From Lawsonibacter sp. (GTDB lineage Bacteria; Bacillota; Clostridia; Oscillospirales; Oscillospiraceae), in NCBI GenBank assembly GCA_022793355.1, contig JAAWCR010000058.1, positions 1 to 35,880 on the forward strand: a stretch of DNA of 35,880 nucleotides. Direction: 5' to 3'. Below are positions 23,009 to 31,385 of the stretch, piece after piece. Every line of letters starts with the position of its first letter. Within the stretch, counting starts at the first letter, position 1. The notes beneath the pieces are model-generated. The model did not search any database, was not told the DNA's origin, and worked only from the letters and a program-made list of their open reading frames with translations. Made by a program: the position numbers and the translations under genes.

Positions 23009-23046
23009 AAAATTCCCCTTGACAGGGGAATTTTTTGCGCTATAAT
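23009..23046 (+). promoter_or_regulatory. Promoter of the radical-SAM gene inside a perfect palindrome
   Basis: TTGACA (23019-23024), 16 nt, TATAAT (23041-23046). The -35 is the centre of a perfect inverted repeat with arms AAAATTCCCC (23009-23018) and GGGGAATTTT (23025-23034), ending in a T-run. It could be an operator covering the -35, or a terminator for transcription entering from the left. Confidence 0.7.
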
Positions 23047-23095
23047 GATAGTACACAAGTTCTATCGAACGCATTTTCGCAGAGGAGGCCCACCT

Positions 23096-24361
23096 ATGGA
23101 GCTGCTGGAAAAGCTGAACATTCTGGCCGACGCCGCCAAGTACGACGCAGCCTGCACCTCCAGCGGACTGGACCGCTCCGGTCGGCCGGGGACCATTGGC
23201 AGCACAATGATGGCGGGCTGCTGCCACTCCTTTTCGGCGGATGGCCGGTGCGTAACGCTGCTGAAGGTCTTGCAAACCAACTTCTGCGTCTACGACTGCC
23301 AATACTGCGTCAACCGCCGGTCTAACGACGTCCCCCGGGCAGCCTTCACTCCCCAGGAGCTGTGCGAGCTGACCATCGGATTCTACCGGCGCAACTACAT
23401 TGAAGGGCTGTTTCTCTCCTCGGCGGTCATCCAAAACCCGGATTACACCACCGAGCTGATGATCCGCACCCTGGCCATTTTGCGGGAAAAACACCGATTC
23501 GGCGGCTATATCCACGCCAAGGCCATTCCCGGGGCGGATCCGCTGCTCACCCGGCGGCTAGGCCTGCTGGCCGACCGGCTATCGGTGAACATTGAGCTGC
23601 CCAGCTCCCCCAGCCTGGCCCTGCTGGCCCCGGACAAGAGGAAGGAGGCCATCCTCGCCCCCATGGGTCAGATTCGGGATGGAATCGACCAGTCCAAGCG
23701 TGAACTGGCCGTCTACCGCCACGCCCCCCGGTTTGCTCCAGCGGGGCAGTCCACCCAGATGATTGTGGGGGCCACCCCGGAGAGCGACCGGCACATCCTC
23801 ACCCTCACCCAGGCCCTCTACGACCGCTATCAATTGAAAAGGGTGTTTTACTCCGCCTATATGCCCGTCTCCTCCAGCCCGCTCCTGCCGGTGGCGGAGG
23901 GCTACCAGCCCCCTCTGCTCCGGGAGCACCGGCTGTACCAGGCCGACTGGCTGCTGCGCTACTACCACTTCCGGGCGGAGGAAATTCTGGATGAGACTCA
24001 GCCCGACCTGGACCCTCGGATGGACCCCAAGTGCTGCTGGGCCCTGCGCCATCTCGACTTTTTCCCGGTGGAGGTCAACCGGGCCGACTACGAGGCCCTG
24101 CTCCGGGTCCCTGGTCTGGGGGTGCGGTCGGCCAAACGGATTTTAAGGGCAAGGCGGGTGGGGCCGCTCAATTTCGAGGGTCTGAAACGCCTGGGCGTGG
24201 TACTCAAGCGGGCCCAGTATTTCCTCACCTGCTCGGGGCGTATGGCGGCAGGCCTCCACGTCAGCGAGGATGGCCTGCTCCGCCATCTGGTCTCTCTGGA
24301 GGCCCCCGCACTGGCACAGCCTATGCCTGAACAGCTGTCGCTGTTCGGGGACGCCGTATAG
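23096..24361 (+). CDS. Putative DNA modification/repair radical SAM protein (TIGR03916 type)
   Basis: This 421-residue protein has a radical-SAM cluster motif CxxxCxxC in 'TNFCVYDCQYCVNR' and the family's N-terminal 'LNILADAAKYDAACTSSGLDR'. A C-terminal helix-hairpin-helix DNA-binding element ('LLRVPGLGVRSAKRILRARR') completes it. The layout matches the radical-SAM protein always found beside a TIGR03915 gene, and here the partner follows 41 nt downstream. The pair is predicted to modify or repair DNA, by analogy with spore photoproduct lyase, but has no proven reaction. The ATG at 23096 follows AGAGGAGG. The promoter at 23019-23046 sits within a palindrome. Confidence 0.92.
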   Translation: MELLEKLNILADAAKYDAACTSSGLDRSGRPGTIGSTMMAGCCHSFSADGRCVTLLKVLQTNFCVYDCQYCVNRRSNDVPRAAFTPQELCELTIGFYRRNYIEGLFLSSAVIQNPDYTTELMIRTLAILREKHRFGGYIHAKAIPGADPLLTRRLGLLADRLSVNIELPSSPSLALLAPDKRKEAILAPMGQIRDGIDQSKRELAVYRHAPRFAPAGQSTQMIVGATPESDRHILTLTQALYDRYQLKRVFYSAYMPVSSSPLLPVAEGYQPPLLREHRLYQADWLLRYYHFRAEEILDETQPDLDPRMDPKCCWALRHLDFFPVEVNRADYEALLRVPGLGVRSAKRILRARRVGPLNFEGLKRLGVVLKRAQYFLTCSGRMAAGLHVSEDGLLRHLVSLEAPALAQPMPEQLSLFGDAV

Positions 24362-24402
24362 GGGCCCTCCCGCCGCGACGAATTCTGAAAGGAGGCCTTT
24401 CC

Positions 24403-25188
24403 GTGTCCTGGACCCAGATTTCCTGTCAATACGACGGCACTTACCCCGGCTTTCTCTCCTGCGTATTCGACTGCTACGTCCATCAGGAGGAGCCAGTGGA
24501 GTTCCGCGTGCCTTCGGACATGTGCTGTTCCCTCTACCCTCTGCGCACCGTGGAGACGGACGAGGCCCACGCCCTCCGGGTATACAAATCCTTCTCCAAA
24601 TTCGGGGCGGAGGGGCAGCGGCTGGCGGTGCGGTGCTTCCTCACCTGTCTGCCAGACAAGGAGCTGTGGCTGTGGCGTTTTCTCCGCCTGGGCTATGCCC
24701 AGGGGGCCAGGGTGGGCCAAAATCTTACCGACCCCACAGTGGACAAGGTGCGCAAGGCGGTGTGGCACCTGGAGCATGAAGCTCACCAGTATAAGGGGTT
24801 CACCCGTTTTTCTGAGCTGGAGGGGATTCTGGTCGGGGAAATCGAGCCCAAAAACCAGGTTCTCCCCCTGCTGCGGCCCCACTTCTGTGGGCGCTATCCC
24901 CAGGAATGTTTTGTCCTCCACGACCGCACCCACCATGCGGCCCTGTTCCACCGGCCGGGCCCCCGCGGCTGGAACATCCTGCCCGTGGAACACTTCTCCC
25001 CCGGCCCCGCCGGCGAGACGGAGCTGACCTATCGAAAGCTGTGGCGGACCTTTTACGACACCATCGCCATTGAGGGCCGCTACAACCCCAAGTGCCGCAT
25101 GACCAACATGCCCAAGCGCTACTGGGCCATGATGACCGAGTTTCAGAAGGATTGGGACACCGCCCTGCCGGAGGTAAAGGGCGTGTGA
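24403..25188 (+). CDS. TIGR03915 family DNA repair/metabolism protein, partner of the radical SAM gene
   Basis: This 261-residue protein of unknown reaction starts 'SWTQISCQYDGTYPGFLSCVFDCY' and includes 'HQYKGFTRFSELEG' and 'DRTHHAALFHRPG', the pattern of the TIGR03915 family (often annotated as a DUF4130-related DNA protein). It is translated from GTG 24403 behind AAAGGAGG, 41 nt after the radical-SAM gene, so the two are an operon. The family is a fixed companion of the radical-SAM protein and may bind DNA or hand over substrate. No terminator is obvious between it and the MFS leader promoter. Confidence 0.88.
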   Translation: MSWTQISCQYDGTYPGFLSCVFDCYVHQEEPVEFRVPSDMCCSLYPLRTVETDEAHALRVYKSFSKFGAEGQRLAVRCFLTCLPDKELWLWRFLRLGYAQGARVGQNLTDPTVDKVRKAVWHLEHEAHQYKGFTRFSELEGILVGEIEPKNQVLPLLRPHFCGRYPQECFVLHDRTHHAALFHRPGPRGWNILPVEHFSPGPAGETELTYRKLWRTFYDTIAIEGRYNPKCRMTNMPKRYWAMMTEFQKDWDTALPEVKGV

Positions 25189-25199
25189 AAACGGATTTC

Positions 25200-25228
25200 T
25201 TGCAATTCCGGCCGTTTTATGTTATCAT
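25200..25228 (+). promoter_or_regulatory. Promoter of the leader peptide / MFS transcript
   Basis: TTGCAA (25200-25205), 17 nt, TATCAT (25223-25228). Followed by a short GCCGC/GCGGC hairpin and then an AGGAGGA ribosome site. Confidence 0.65.
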
Positions 25229-25276
25229 GTTGCCGCGCCGTTGATGCTGCGGCGAGTTTGACAGGAGGAATACGTT

Positions 25277-25315
25277 ATGAAGCTCTGCATTGTCTCCGCT
25301 CTGCGCAAGGTCTGA
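25277..25315 (+). CDS. 12-residue leader peptide (MKLCIVSALRKV)
   Basis: A minimal reading frame with a strong AGGAGGA ribosome site ends in TGA 25313-25315, 98 nt before the MFS start. Its last codons (GCGCAA) can pair with TTGCGC at 25369-25374, and the sequence right after the stop (GGGCGAA) pairs with TTCGCCC. This is the arrangement of leader peptides that sense stalled ribosomes before antibiotic-resistance genes such as erm, mef and ABC-F. The peptide itself matches none that I can name. Confidence 0.65.
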   Translation: MKLCIVSALRKV

Positions 25316-25317
25316 CC

Positions 25318-25408
25318 GGGCGAACTGCGCGGGGCGTTAAGCTGTAAGTGATTTCGCCCATTCGGGCTTTGCGCTTGTTTGAACCATCAAAACAAGTAAG
25401 GAGCAAAG
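25318..25408 (+). promoter_or_regulatory. Competing hairpins (attenuator) before the MFS gene
   Basis: GGGCGAA (25318-25324) can pair with TTCGCCC (25353-25359), or GCCC (25356-25359) with GGGC (25364-25367) followed by TTT. Further on, CTTGTTT (25374-25380) pairs with AAACAAG (25390-25396), and CTTTGC (25367-25372) with GCAAAG (25403-25408), which encloses the MFS ribosome site AAGGAG (25398-25403). Exclusive pairings like these fit attenuation of transcription or translation. Confidence 0.6.
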
Positions 25409-25413
25409 TCCAT

Positions 25414-26727
25414 ATGAACTATAACACGGAACCAAGCCGCACTTTGCGGCCCTTTCTCATCCTCTGGTCCACCCAGTCGCTGTCCACCCTGGGCAGCTCC
25501 ATGACCGCCTTCGCCCTGGTGCTGTGGTCCTACCAGGCCCAGGGCTCCGCCCTTACCACCGCCCTGCTGTCGGTGTGCTCCTACGCCCCCTACGTCGCCA
25601 TGAGCATCTTTGCTGGAGCCCTCAGCGACCGGTGGGACAAAAAACGCACCATGCTGGCGTGCGACACCCTGGCCGCCCTGTGCACCCTCACCGTACTGGG
25701 ACTGGCGGAGGCCAACGCGCTGGAGCTTGGGCACCTGTATCTGGTCAACGCCCTGTCCGGGCTGATGAACACGGTGCAGCAGCCCGCCGCCGACGTGGCA
25801 GTCACCCTGCTCACCCCCCGAGAGCACTTCCAGCGGGCAGGCGGTCTGCGGTCTCTGTCCTACTCCCTGAACAACATGTTGGCCCCTGCCCTGGCCTCTG
25901 GACTGTACGCCTTGGCCGGCCTGCGGGCCGTTATTTTGTTCGATTTGGTCACCTTTTCCGTGGCTTTTCTCTCCCTGCTGTTCCTCATTGACCTCCCCCG
26001 CCCCTTCGAGCAGGAGGAACCTGAGCCGGTGTTCCAATCCGCCAGGGCAGGGCTGACCTATCTGCAGCGGGAACGGGGTGTGCTGGATATCATTCTTTTT
26101 CTGGCGGCCATCAACCTCACCGCCTCCATGTTCAATGCCGCTCTGCCCGCCCTGGCCCTCACCCGGCCCTGGGGCGGAGAGTACGCCCTGGGCCTGATCC
26201 AGAGCATCAGCGGCGGGGCCATGCTGGCGGGCGGCCTGGCCTCTTCCCTCCTGCCCGCGCCCAAAAGCCGGGTGAGGGTCATCTGCAACTGCCTGCTGCT
26301 GGCTATGTCCACCGAAAACTTCTGCCTGGCCTTCGGAAAAAACCTGTCTGTCTGGTGTGTGGGCGCGGCCCTGGGCTGGGTGGGCATCCCGGTGATGAAC
26401 GCCAACTTGGACGCCCTGGTGCGCGGCCGGGTACCGGTGGAACTCCAGGGCCGGGTATACGCCGCCCGGAACACCCTGCAATTTTTTACCATCCCCTTGG
26501 GGTATCTGCTGGGCGGGCTTCTGGTGGACCGGGCCTTCGAGCCTTTGGCCGCCCGGATGGGACCGGGTTCGCTGTGGGCCCTCCTGTTCGGATTGGGAAA
26601 AGGCTCCGGCGCCGCCGGGTTGTTCCTGGTTCTGGGCTTTCTGGGGGTGCTGACCTGCCTGATTTTCCGCCGGGACCGGCACATCTGGTTGTTAGAATCG
26701 GCATCCATGCCTGAAAACCCCAAATAA
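25414..26727 (+). CDS. MFS transporter, macrolide-efflux-like
   Basis: This 437-residue inner-membrane protein has 12 predicted helices. The N-terminal 'PFLILWSTQSLSTLGSSMTAFALVLWSYQAQGSALTTALL' and 'AGALSDRWDKKRTML' (the loop 2-3 motif A) are typical of Mef-type and related drug-exporting MFS carriers. The ATG at 25414 has AAGGAG at 25398-25403; in-frame sequence upstream is non-coding. The preceding leader peptide and alternative hairpins suggest induction by a ribosome-stalling antibiotic or similar stress. The exported compound is unknown. Confidence 0.85.
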   Translation: MNYNTEPSRTLRPFLILWSTQSLSTLGSSMTAFALVLWSYQAQGSALTTALLSVCSYAPYVAMSIFAGALSDRWDKKRTMLACDTLAALCTLTVLGLAEANALELGHLYLVNALSGLMNTVQQPAADVAVTLLTPREHFQRAGGLRSLSYSLNNMLAPALASGLYALAGLRAVILFDLVTFSVAFLSLLFLIDLPRPFEQEEPEPVFQSARAGLTYLQRERGVLDIILFLAAINLTASMFNAALPALALTRPWGGEYALGLIQSISGGAMLAGGLASSLLPAPKSRVRVICNCLLLAMSTENFCLAFGKNLSVWCVGAALGWVGIPVMNANLDALVRGRVPVELQGRVYAARNTLQFFTIPLGYLLGGLLVDRAFEPLAARMGPGSLWALLFGLGKGSGAAGLFLVLGFLGVLTCLIFRRDRHIWLLESASMPENPK

Positions 26728-26780
26728 CCGCCGCTTGGTTATTTATGAGGCTTTGAAAACCCAAAATTTTCAAAAAGGCC

Positions 26781-26809
26781 TGTACACTCCCTGCATATTG
26801 TGGTACAAT
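26781..26809 (+). promoter_or_regulatory. nrdR promoter
   Basis: TGTACA (26781-26786), 17 nt, TACAAT (26804-26809), then AGGAGG 10 nt before the start codon. Confidence 0.5.
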
Positions 26810-26850
26810 GGGTTAGAAAACACCCCTAAATACAATAGGAGGTATGCGCT

Positions 26851-27306
26851 ATGAAATGTCCCTACTGTGCCTTTTTAGAGAGCAAGGTGGTGGATTCCCG
26901 CCCCGCCGACGAGGGGGCCAGCATCCGCCGCCGCCGGGAGTGTCTGTCCTGCCACAAGCGCTTCACCACCTACGAGACTGTGGAGAGTCTGCCCCTTATG
27001 GTCGTCAAAAAGGACGGCAGCCGCCAGAGCTTCGACCGCAGCAAAGTGCTCGGCGGCCTGATTCGGGCCTGTGAGAAGCGGCCCGTCTCCTATCAGGCCC
27101 TGGAGCACATGGTAACGGAGATCGAACAGGTGCTGCAAAACCAGATGGACCGGGAGATCAGCTCCGCTGTAATCGGCGAGCTGGTGATGGAGCGGCTGAA
27201 AAAACTGGACGAGGTGGCCTATGTCCGCTTCGCCTCGGTCTACCGCCAGTTTAAAGACATCAACACCTTTATGACCGAGCTGAACAAGTTGCTGGAGGAT
27301 AAATAG
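26851..27306 (+). CDS. nrdR: Transcriptional repressor NrdR
   Basis: This 151-residue ATP-cone regulator of ribonucleotide reductase genes has an N-terminal zinc ribbon CPYC (residues 3-6) and CLSC (31-34) with '[17 protein letters not shown]' between. The ATP-cone follows from about 49: '[20 protein letters not shown]'. The protein senses ATP or dATP and represses nrd promoters when deoxynucleotides are plentiful. The nrd genes are not in this window. The ATG at 26851 has AGGAGG upstream, and a strong terminator closes the gene. Confidence 0.97.
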   Translation: MKCPYCAFLESKVVDSRPADEGASIRRRRECLSCHKRFTTYETVESLPLMVVKKDGSRQSFDRSKVLGGLIRACEKRPVSYQALEHMVTEIEQVLQNQMDREISSAVIGELVMERLKKLDEVAYVRFASVYRQFKDINTFMTELNKLLEDK

Positions 27307-27339
27307 CGGAACGTCCCCCTAAAGAAGCGTATAATAAGG

Positions 27340-27369
27340 AAGCGCCCCGCATACGCGGGGCGCTTTTTT
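27340..27369 (+). terminator. nrdR terminator
   Basis: AAGCGCCCCGC (27340-27350) and GCGGGGCGCTT (27355-27365) form an 11-bp stem with a 4-nt loop, followed by a T-run. Confidence 0.9.
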
Positions 27370-27467
27370 CATTGATACAGTTTTGCCTCCTCTCAAATGA
27401 TGAGGTCATTATATCAGGACAGCCCCTCCCCTTCCACCAGGGAAACCTGACAATTTTACCCGGTTTC

Positions 27468-28391
27468 TTAACAGTCCCCCTCCCACACCAGGTCCTCCCG
27501 GGGCAGCTTTTCCCAGGAAAAGAGCGGTATCAGCTCCCGGGGCGTGACCGCCTCGGGCCGGTCGATGAGACGGGCAGCACAGGCCAGCCGGCCCACCAGC
27601 TCCGGGGCGGTGTGCCGCTCCTGAAGCCGGCCCAGCTCCAGGTCCCGGTCCCGCTTGGCCAGGCGGCGGCCGTCGGGGGCCAGCAGAAGGGGCAGATGGC
27701 CATAGTCTGGGTGGGTCAGGCCCAGCTGTTCCTGGAGCCAGCGCTGCCGGGGGGTGGAGGAGAGCAGATCGCTCCCCCGGACCACCTGGGTCACGCCCAT
27801 GGCTCCATCGTCCACCACCACGGCCAGCTGGTAGGCAAACACCCCGTCAGACCGGCGGAGGATGAAGTCGCCGCAGTCCCGGGCCAGATTCTCCCGATAC
27901 TCCCCCTGGAGTAGGTCGGTGAAGGACACCTCCCGCCCCGGAACCCGCACCCGCCAGGCGGGACGGCGCCGGGCGGACAGCTCTTCCCGCTCCGCCCGGG
28001 ACAGGCGTCCGCACCGGCCGCTGTACACCGCCGCCCCATCGGACCGATGGGGTGCAGAGGCGGCCAGCCGCTCGGCCCGGGTGCAGAAGCAGGGGTAGAG
28101 CAGCCCCTGTTCCTCCAGCTCCCGGAAGGCCTGGGCGTAGATGTCCGTCCGGCGGCTCTGATACACCGGCCCGCCATCCCAGTCCAGCCCCAGCCACTCC
28201 AGGTCCCGCATGACCTGGTCGCAGTATCCCTGGCCGCACCGGTCCGGGTCCAGGTCCTCCAGCCGCAGGACCATCCCGCCCCCCGCGCTCCGGGCGGACA
28301 GCCAGGCCAGCAGGCAGGACCACAGGTTGCCCATGTGCATCCGTCCGCTGGGGCTGGGAGCAAACCTTCCCACAACCCTACTCATCGCCAT
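27468..28391 (-). CDS. gluQ: Glutamyl-Q tRNA(Asp) synthetase
   Basis: This paralogue of glutamyl-tRNA synthetase lacks the anticodon-binding domain and glutamylates the queuosine at position 34 of tRNA(Asp). The 307-residue protein shows the HIGH-like 'SPSGRMHMGNLWSCL', Zn-binding 'PCFC...SGRC' and the KMSKS-like 'RLAKRDRDLEL'. The start ATG 28391 is preferred over ATG 28385 because GGGAGG lies 13 nt upstream; either gives the family N-terminus. The first codons overlap the end of the upstream metallopeptidase gene, so translation is coupled. Confidence 0.93.
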   Translation of the reverse strand: MAMSRVVGRFAPSPSGRMHMGNLWSCLLAWLSARSAGGGMVLRLEDLDPDRCGQGYCDQVMRDLEWLGLDWDGGPVYQSRRTDIYAQAFRELEEQGLLYPCFCTRAERLAASAPHRSDGAAVYSGRCGRLSRAEREELSARRRPAWRVRVPGREVSFTDLLQGEYRENLARDCGDFILRRSDGVFAYQLAVVVDDGAMGVTQVVRGSDLLSSTPRQRWLQEQLGLTHPDYGHLPLLLAPDGRRLAKRDRDLELGRLQERHTAPELVGRLACAARLIDRPEAVTPRELIPLFSWEKLPREDLVWEGDC

Positions 28392-28755
28392 ACTCTGCCA
28401 GCGCCTCCCGCAGAAACTCCATGTCCTTGTCATCCAGGGCGTGGAGGCCGGCGGTCTCCTCCAGGTGGTGGGTGAACTCGTGGGCTATGGTGGTAAAAAT
28501 CTCGTCCTTCCAGCCCCCCTCGTTCTCCTCGGACAGCAGAGCGGCAAAGGAGCCGTAGTAAAGCAGGATGTACCGGCCCAGCAGATCGTGGACATACTCG
28601 CCCATGACATACATCTCGTCCGGGGGAAAATCCGGGTCGGTGAGGGCCTCCTCCTCCAGCTGAATGCCGCCGTCCAGGTCCTCAAAAAAGGCCTCCGGAA
28701 AGCGGGCCGCAATCTCCTCCAGCCAGTCGCCCATCTGGTCGTATGTGGGGATCAT
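28378..28755 (-). CDS. Small zinc metallopeptidase-like protein (HEFTHH)
   Basis: This 125-residue protein of the PF06262 zincin-like group has its zinc motif at residues 92-96, 'HEFTH', in 'IAHEFTHHLEETAGLHALDDKD'. The small single-domain size is typical. The family is conserved in actinobacteria and firmicutes; proteolytic activity is assumed but not proven, and the substrate is unknown. It overlaps the start of gluQ by 14 nt and probably shares an operon with it. The ATG follows AAGGAG. Confidence 0.85.
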   Translation of the reverse strand: MIPTYDQMGDWLEEIAARFPEAFFEDLDGGIQLEEEALTDPDFPPDEMYVMGEYVHDLLGRYILLYYGSFAALLSEENEGGWKDEIFTTIAHEFTHHLEETAGLHALDDKDMEFLREALAEYGDE

Positions 28756-28799
28756 GGTCTCATCTCCTTAACCGTTCCGTTCAAAAGGGTGGGGCCGCA

Positions 28800-30014
28800 T
28801 CAGGGCGACAGATCCGCCTTCCGCCGCAGCAGCGACAGAGGCGGGACCTGCCGGGGCAGCTTAATGCGGAAAGCCATCTGGGGGCGGCGCACCTCCTCCA
28901 GGGGGCGGCCGTCTGTGTCCCACAGGGCTTCCACCGTAAGGGCCTGGGGCCGCACGCCGGGGCCCACCAGCTCCAGGGGTTCTCCCACCCCAAACTTGTT
29001 ATTCAGGGTAAGAACGGCGTTTCCGTCCCCGTCGCAGGACTGCACCTTGGCCACAATCTGCCAGTCCCGGACATACCGCGAGTTTTCGGTAAATTGCCCC
29101 GGCGGACCGTAGAAAAAGCCGGTGGAATAGTGCCGGTGGCTGATGTGCTCCACCTCGTCCCGCCACACCGGGTCCAGGGGGACCCCCACCGCCGCCGCGT
29201 CCACAGCATGGCGGTAGGCTCCGGTGACGACAGCGGCGTAGTAGGCGGACTTGGCCCGCCCCTCCAGCTTAATGGAGTCCACCCCGGCCTCCGCCAGCTC
29301 CGCCAAGTGGTCGATCATGCACATGTCCCGGGAGTTCATAATATAGGTCTCACCGTTCTCCTCGTAGACGGGGAAGTATTAGCCGGGCCGCTTCTCCTCC
29401 ATCAGGGCATACTGGTCGCGGCAGGGCTGGGCGCAGGCCCCCCGGTTGGAGTCCCGGCCCGTCATGTAGTTGGACAGCAGGCACCTCCCCGAGTAGCTGA
29501 CGCACATAGCCCCGTGGGCAAAAACCTCAATTTCCAGCTCGGGGGGCGTTTTGGCCCGAATCTCCCGAACTTCCTCCAGCGACAGCTCCCGGGCCAGAAT
29601 CACCCGCCCGGCCCCCAGGCTGTGCCAGGCCCGGGCGGCCTGGTAATTAACGATGCTGGCTTGGGTGGAGATGTGGCACTGGACATGGGGGGCGTATTGT
29701 TTGGCCAGGGCCAACACCCCCACGTCGGCCAGGATAATCGCGTCCACCCCCAGCACCTCCAGATGCTCCAGCCACTCAGGCAGGCGGGCCACCTCCCCGT
29801 TCCGGGGCATGGTGTTGCAGGTAACGTGGACCCGCACTCCATGGGCCCGGCACAGCTCCACCGCCCGGTTCAGCTCCTCGGGGGAGAAGTTGCCGGCGAA
29901 GGAGCGCATTCCGAAGGCGTTCCCCGCCAGATAGACGGCATCCGCCCCATAGGCTACCGCCATTTCCAGCCGCTCCATATCTCCCGCAGGGGCAAGCAGC
30001 TCCATTTTTTTCAT
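28800..30014 (-). pseudogene. U32 peptidase-like gene broken by a single in-frame TAA
   Basis: The frame 30014-28800 would encode 404 residues, the normal length of the U32 family that hydroxylates tRNA uridine 34 (TrhP) or acts as a collagenase-like peptidase. N-terminal 'MKKMELLAPAGDMERLEMAVAYGADAVY' and the four-Cys cluster ('GAMCVSYSGRCLLSN', 'CAQPCRDQY') are intact. A TAA at 29379-29381 interrupts 'EEKRPG-stop-YFPVYEENG', where the family has Glu (GAA). The reading frame continues after it with 'MNSRDMCMIDHL', so a single G-to-T change would restore it. It is either a recent pseudogene or a sequencing error. The ribosome site AAGGAG precedes the start, and mltG lies just upstream. Confidence 0.85.
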
Positions 30015-30030
30015 CTGTGTCTCTCCTTAA

Positions 30031-30061
30031 AAATATCCACCGGCAATGCCGGTGGATATTT
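30031..30061 (-). terminator. Terminator between mltG and the U32 gene
   Basis: AAATATCCACCGGC and GCCGGTGGATATTT form a 14-bp perfect stem with an AAT loop (plus 30031-30061). On the minus strand TTTTTAAG follows it, immediately before the AAGGAG of the U32 gene. Confidence 0.85.
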
Positions 30062-30062
30062 G

Positions 30063-31274
30063 TCATTTTTTGTATCGCTCCTGACTGGCGATAAACTGCT
30101 GGTGCTGGTCGTAGGTGCGGAAGAAATGGTGGATGTCGTCATCCCCCAGGGCGTAGTAGAAGTCGCGGCTGTCTGCCGGATTCAGGGCCGCCAAAATGGA
30201 CTCCAGGCCTGGATTGGCAATGGGTGCGGGGGGCAGGCCCCTGTACAGATAGGTGTTATAGGGAGAATCAATGCCCTTGTCCGCCTCGGTGGGCTCCTTG
30301 CCCCCGTTGATATAGACCAGGGTGGCATCCACCTGGAGGTAGCCCTGCGTACCGGCGTTCGGGTTTTCCAGACGATTGTGGATGACGGCGGAAATCTCCT
30401 CTCGGTCCTCGCCGGTGGTCTCACGTTCAATCATAGAGGCGATGGTAAGCAGCTCCCGCAGAGTATAGCCGGACTCCTCCACCTTGGGCATAACGGCCTG
30501 CTCAGTCTGGTTGTAGAAATAGACCAGGAACTTGTTGATGGCGTAGATGGGGTCGTGGGGGGTATAGAATTCGTAGGTGGCAGGCATGAGATAGCCCTCC
30601 AGGCGGCGGTAGTCCCCCAGGGGGATGTCCGCAAGGAAATCAAAGGCATAGTCGTGGGTGGCGGCCGCCTCTTGCAGCTCCTCCACTGACGAAGCCACCC
30701 CCTTGTCCACCATGAGCTGGAAGATCTGGTCAATGGTGTACCCCTCGGGAACTGTCACCGTCACCACCGCGCGATTGGCGGAGTTGGCCTGCATGCCGGC
30801 CAGAAGGGCCCGGTAGTCCATATCGGTGTTCAGGGTGTAGGTGCCCACAGACAAGGTGTCCTTCTTATGAGTAAAGGAGGCAAAGAGGTTGAACAGCAGC
30901 TTATATTCAATAAGCCCTTCCTCTTTCAGCCGGTCCGCCACCGAGTCGAAATCGTCCTCGGCAGTAATGGTAAAGGTAACCACCTTCTCCGGCTTGTCCA
31001 GAGCCAGCACATCTCCGGCGGCCACCCAGCCCGCACAGGCCAGCAGGATGGACAGGCCAATCACCGCCGTCACATAGAGCAGCACCAGGGCCGCGGTGCG
31101 CCCGGCGGATCGCCTTTTCTTCTTTTTGGGCCGGCGGGGAGGCTCTCGGTCCCCTGAACGACCGCCTCCGTATTCCCCGGAGGAGCGGGGGGCTCCGCCC
31201 CGCTCCCGACTCTCATAGGGGGAGCGGCGGTCGTCCCGCCTCCGGCTGGGCTCGTAATAGCTATCCTGGGACAT
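30063..31274 (-). CDS. mltG: Endolytic murein transglycosylase
   Basis: This 403-residue membrane-anchored enzyme cleaves nascent glycan strands and sets chain length. A long basic, Arg-rich cytoplasmic tail (residues ~1-60) precedes one membrane helix (~61-85). The YceG domain follows, with the conserved 'RLEGYLMPATYEF', the catalytic Glu in 'ASMIERETTGEDREEISAVIHNRL' and 'PYNTYLYRGLPPAPIANPGLESILAALNP'. The order mltG then a U32 gene recalls yrrL-yrrN-yrrO of Bacillus. The start ATG has TTAGGAG upstream. A terminator after its stop limits read-through. Confidence 0.95.
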   Translation of the reverse strand: MSQDSYYEPSRRRDDRRSPYESRERGGAPRSSGEYGGGRSGDREPPRRPKKKKRRSAGRTAALVLLYVTAVIGLSILLACAGWVAAGDVLALDKPEKVVTFTITAEDDFDSVADRLKEEGLIEYKLLFNLFASFTHKKDTLSVGTYTLNTDMDYRALLAGMQANSANRAVVTVTVPEGYTIDQIFQLMVDKGVASSVEELQEAAATHDYAFDFLADIPLGDYRRLEGYLMPATYEFYTPHDPIYAINKFLVYFYNQTEQAVMPKVEESGYTLRELLTIASMIERETTGEDREEISAVIHNRLENPNAGTQGYLQVDATLVYINGGKEPTEADKGIDSPYNTYLYRGLPPAPIANPGLESILAALNPADSRDFYYALGDDDIHHFFRTYDQHQQFIASQERYKK

Positions 31275-31385
31275 AGGGGTCAGCTCCTAACATTTTTTCT
31301 GTCACCCGGGACAAGTCGGGGCCATAGAATAGTACAGAACGCAGGGACAGCATCCCGGCGGATTTTATAGTGAGGTGAAATATCT

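Noticed and set aside
26781-26850. NrdR box in the nrdR promoter
   Set aside because: Sequence near the -10 has only a half match to the ACACTATAT-type motif; not enough to support autoregulation.
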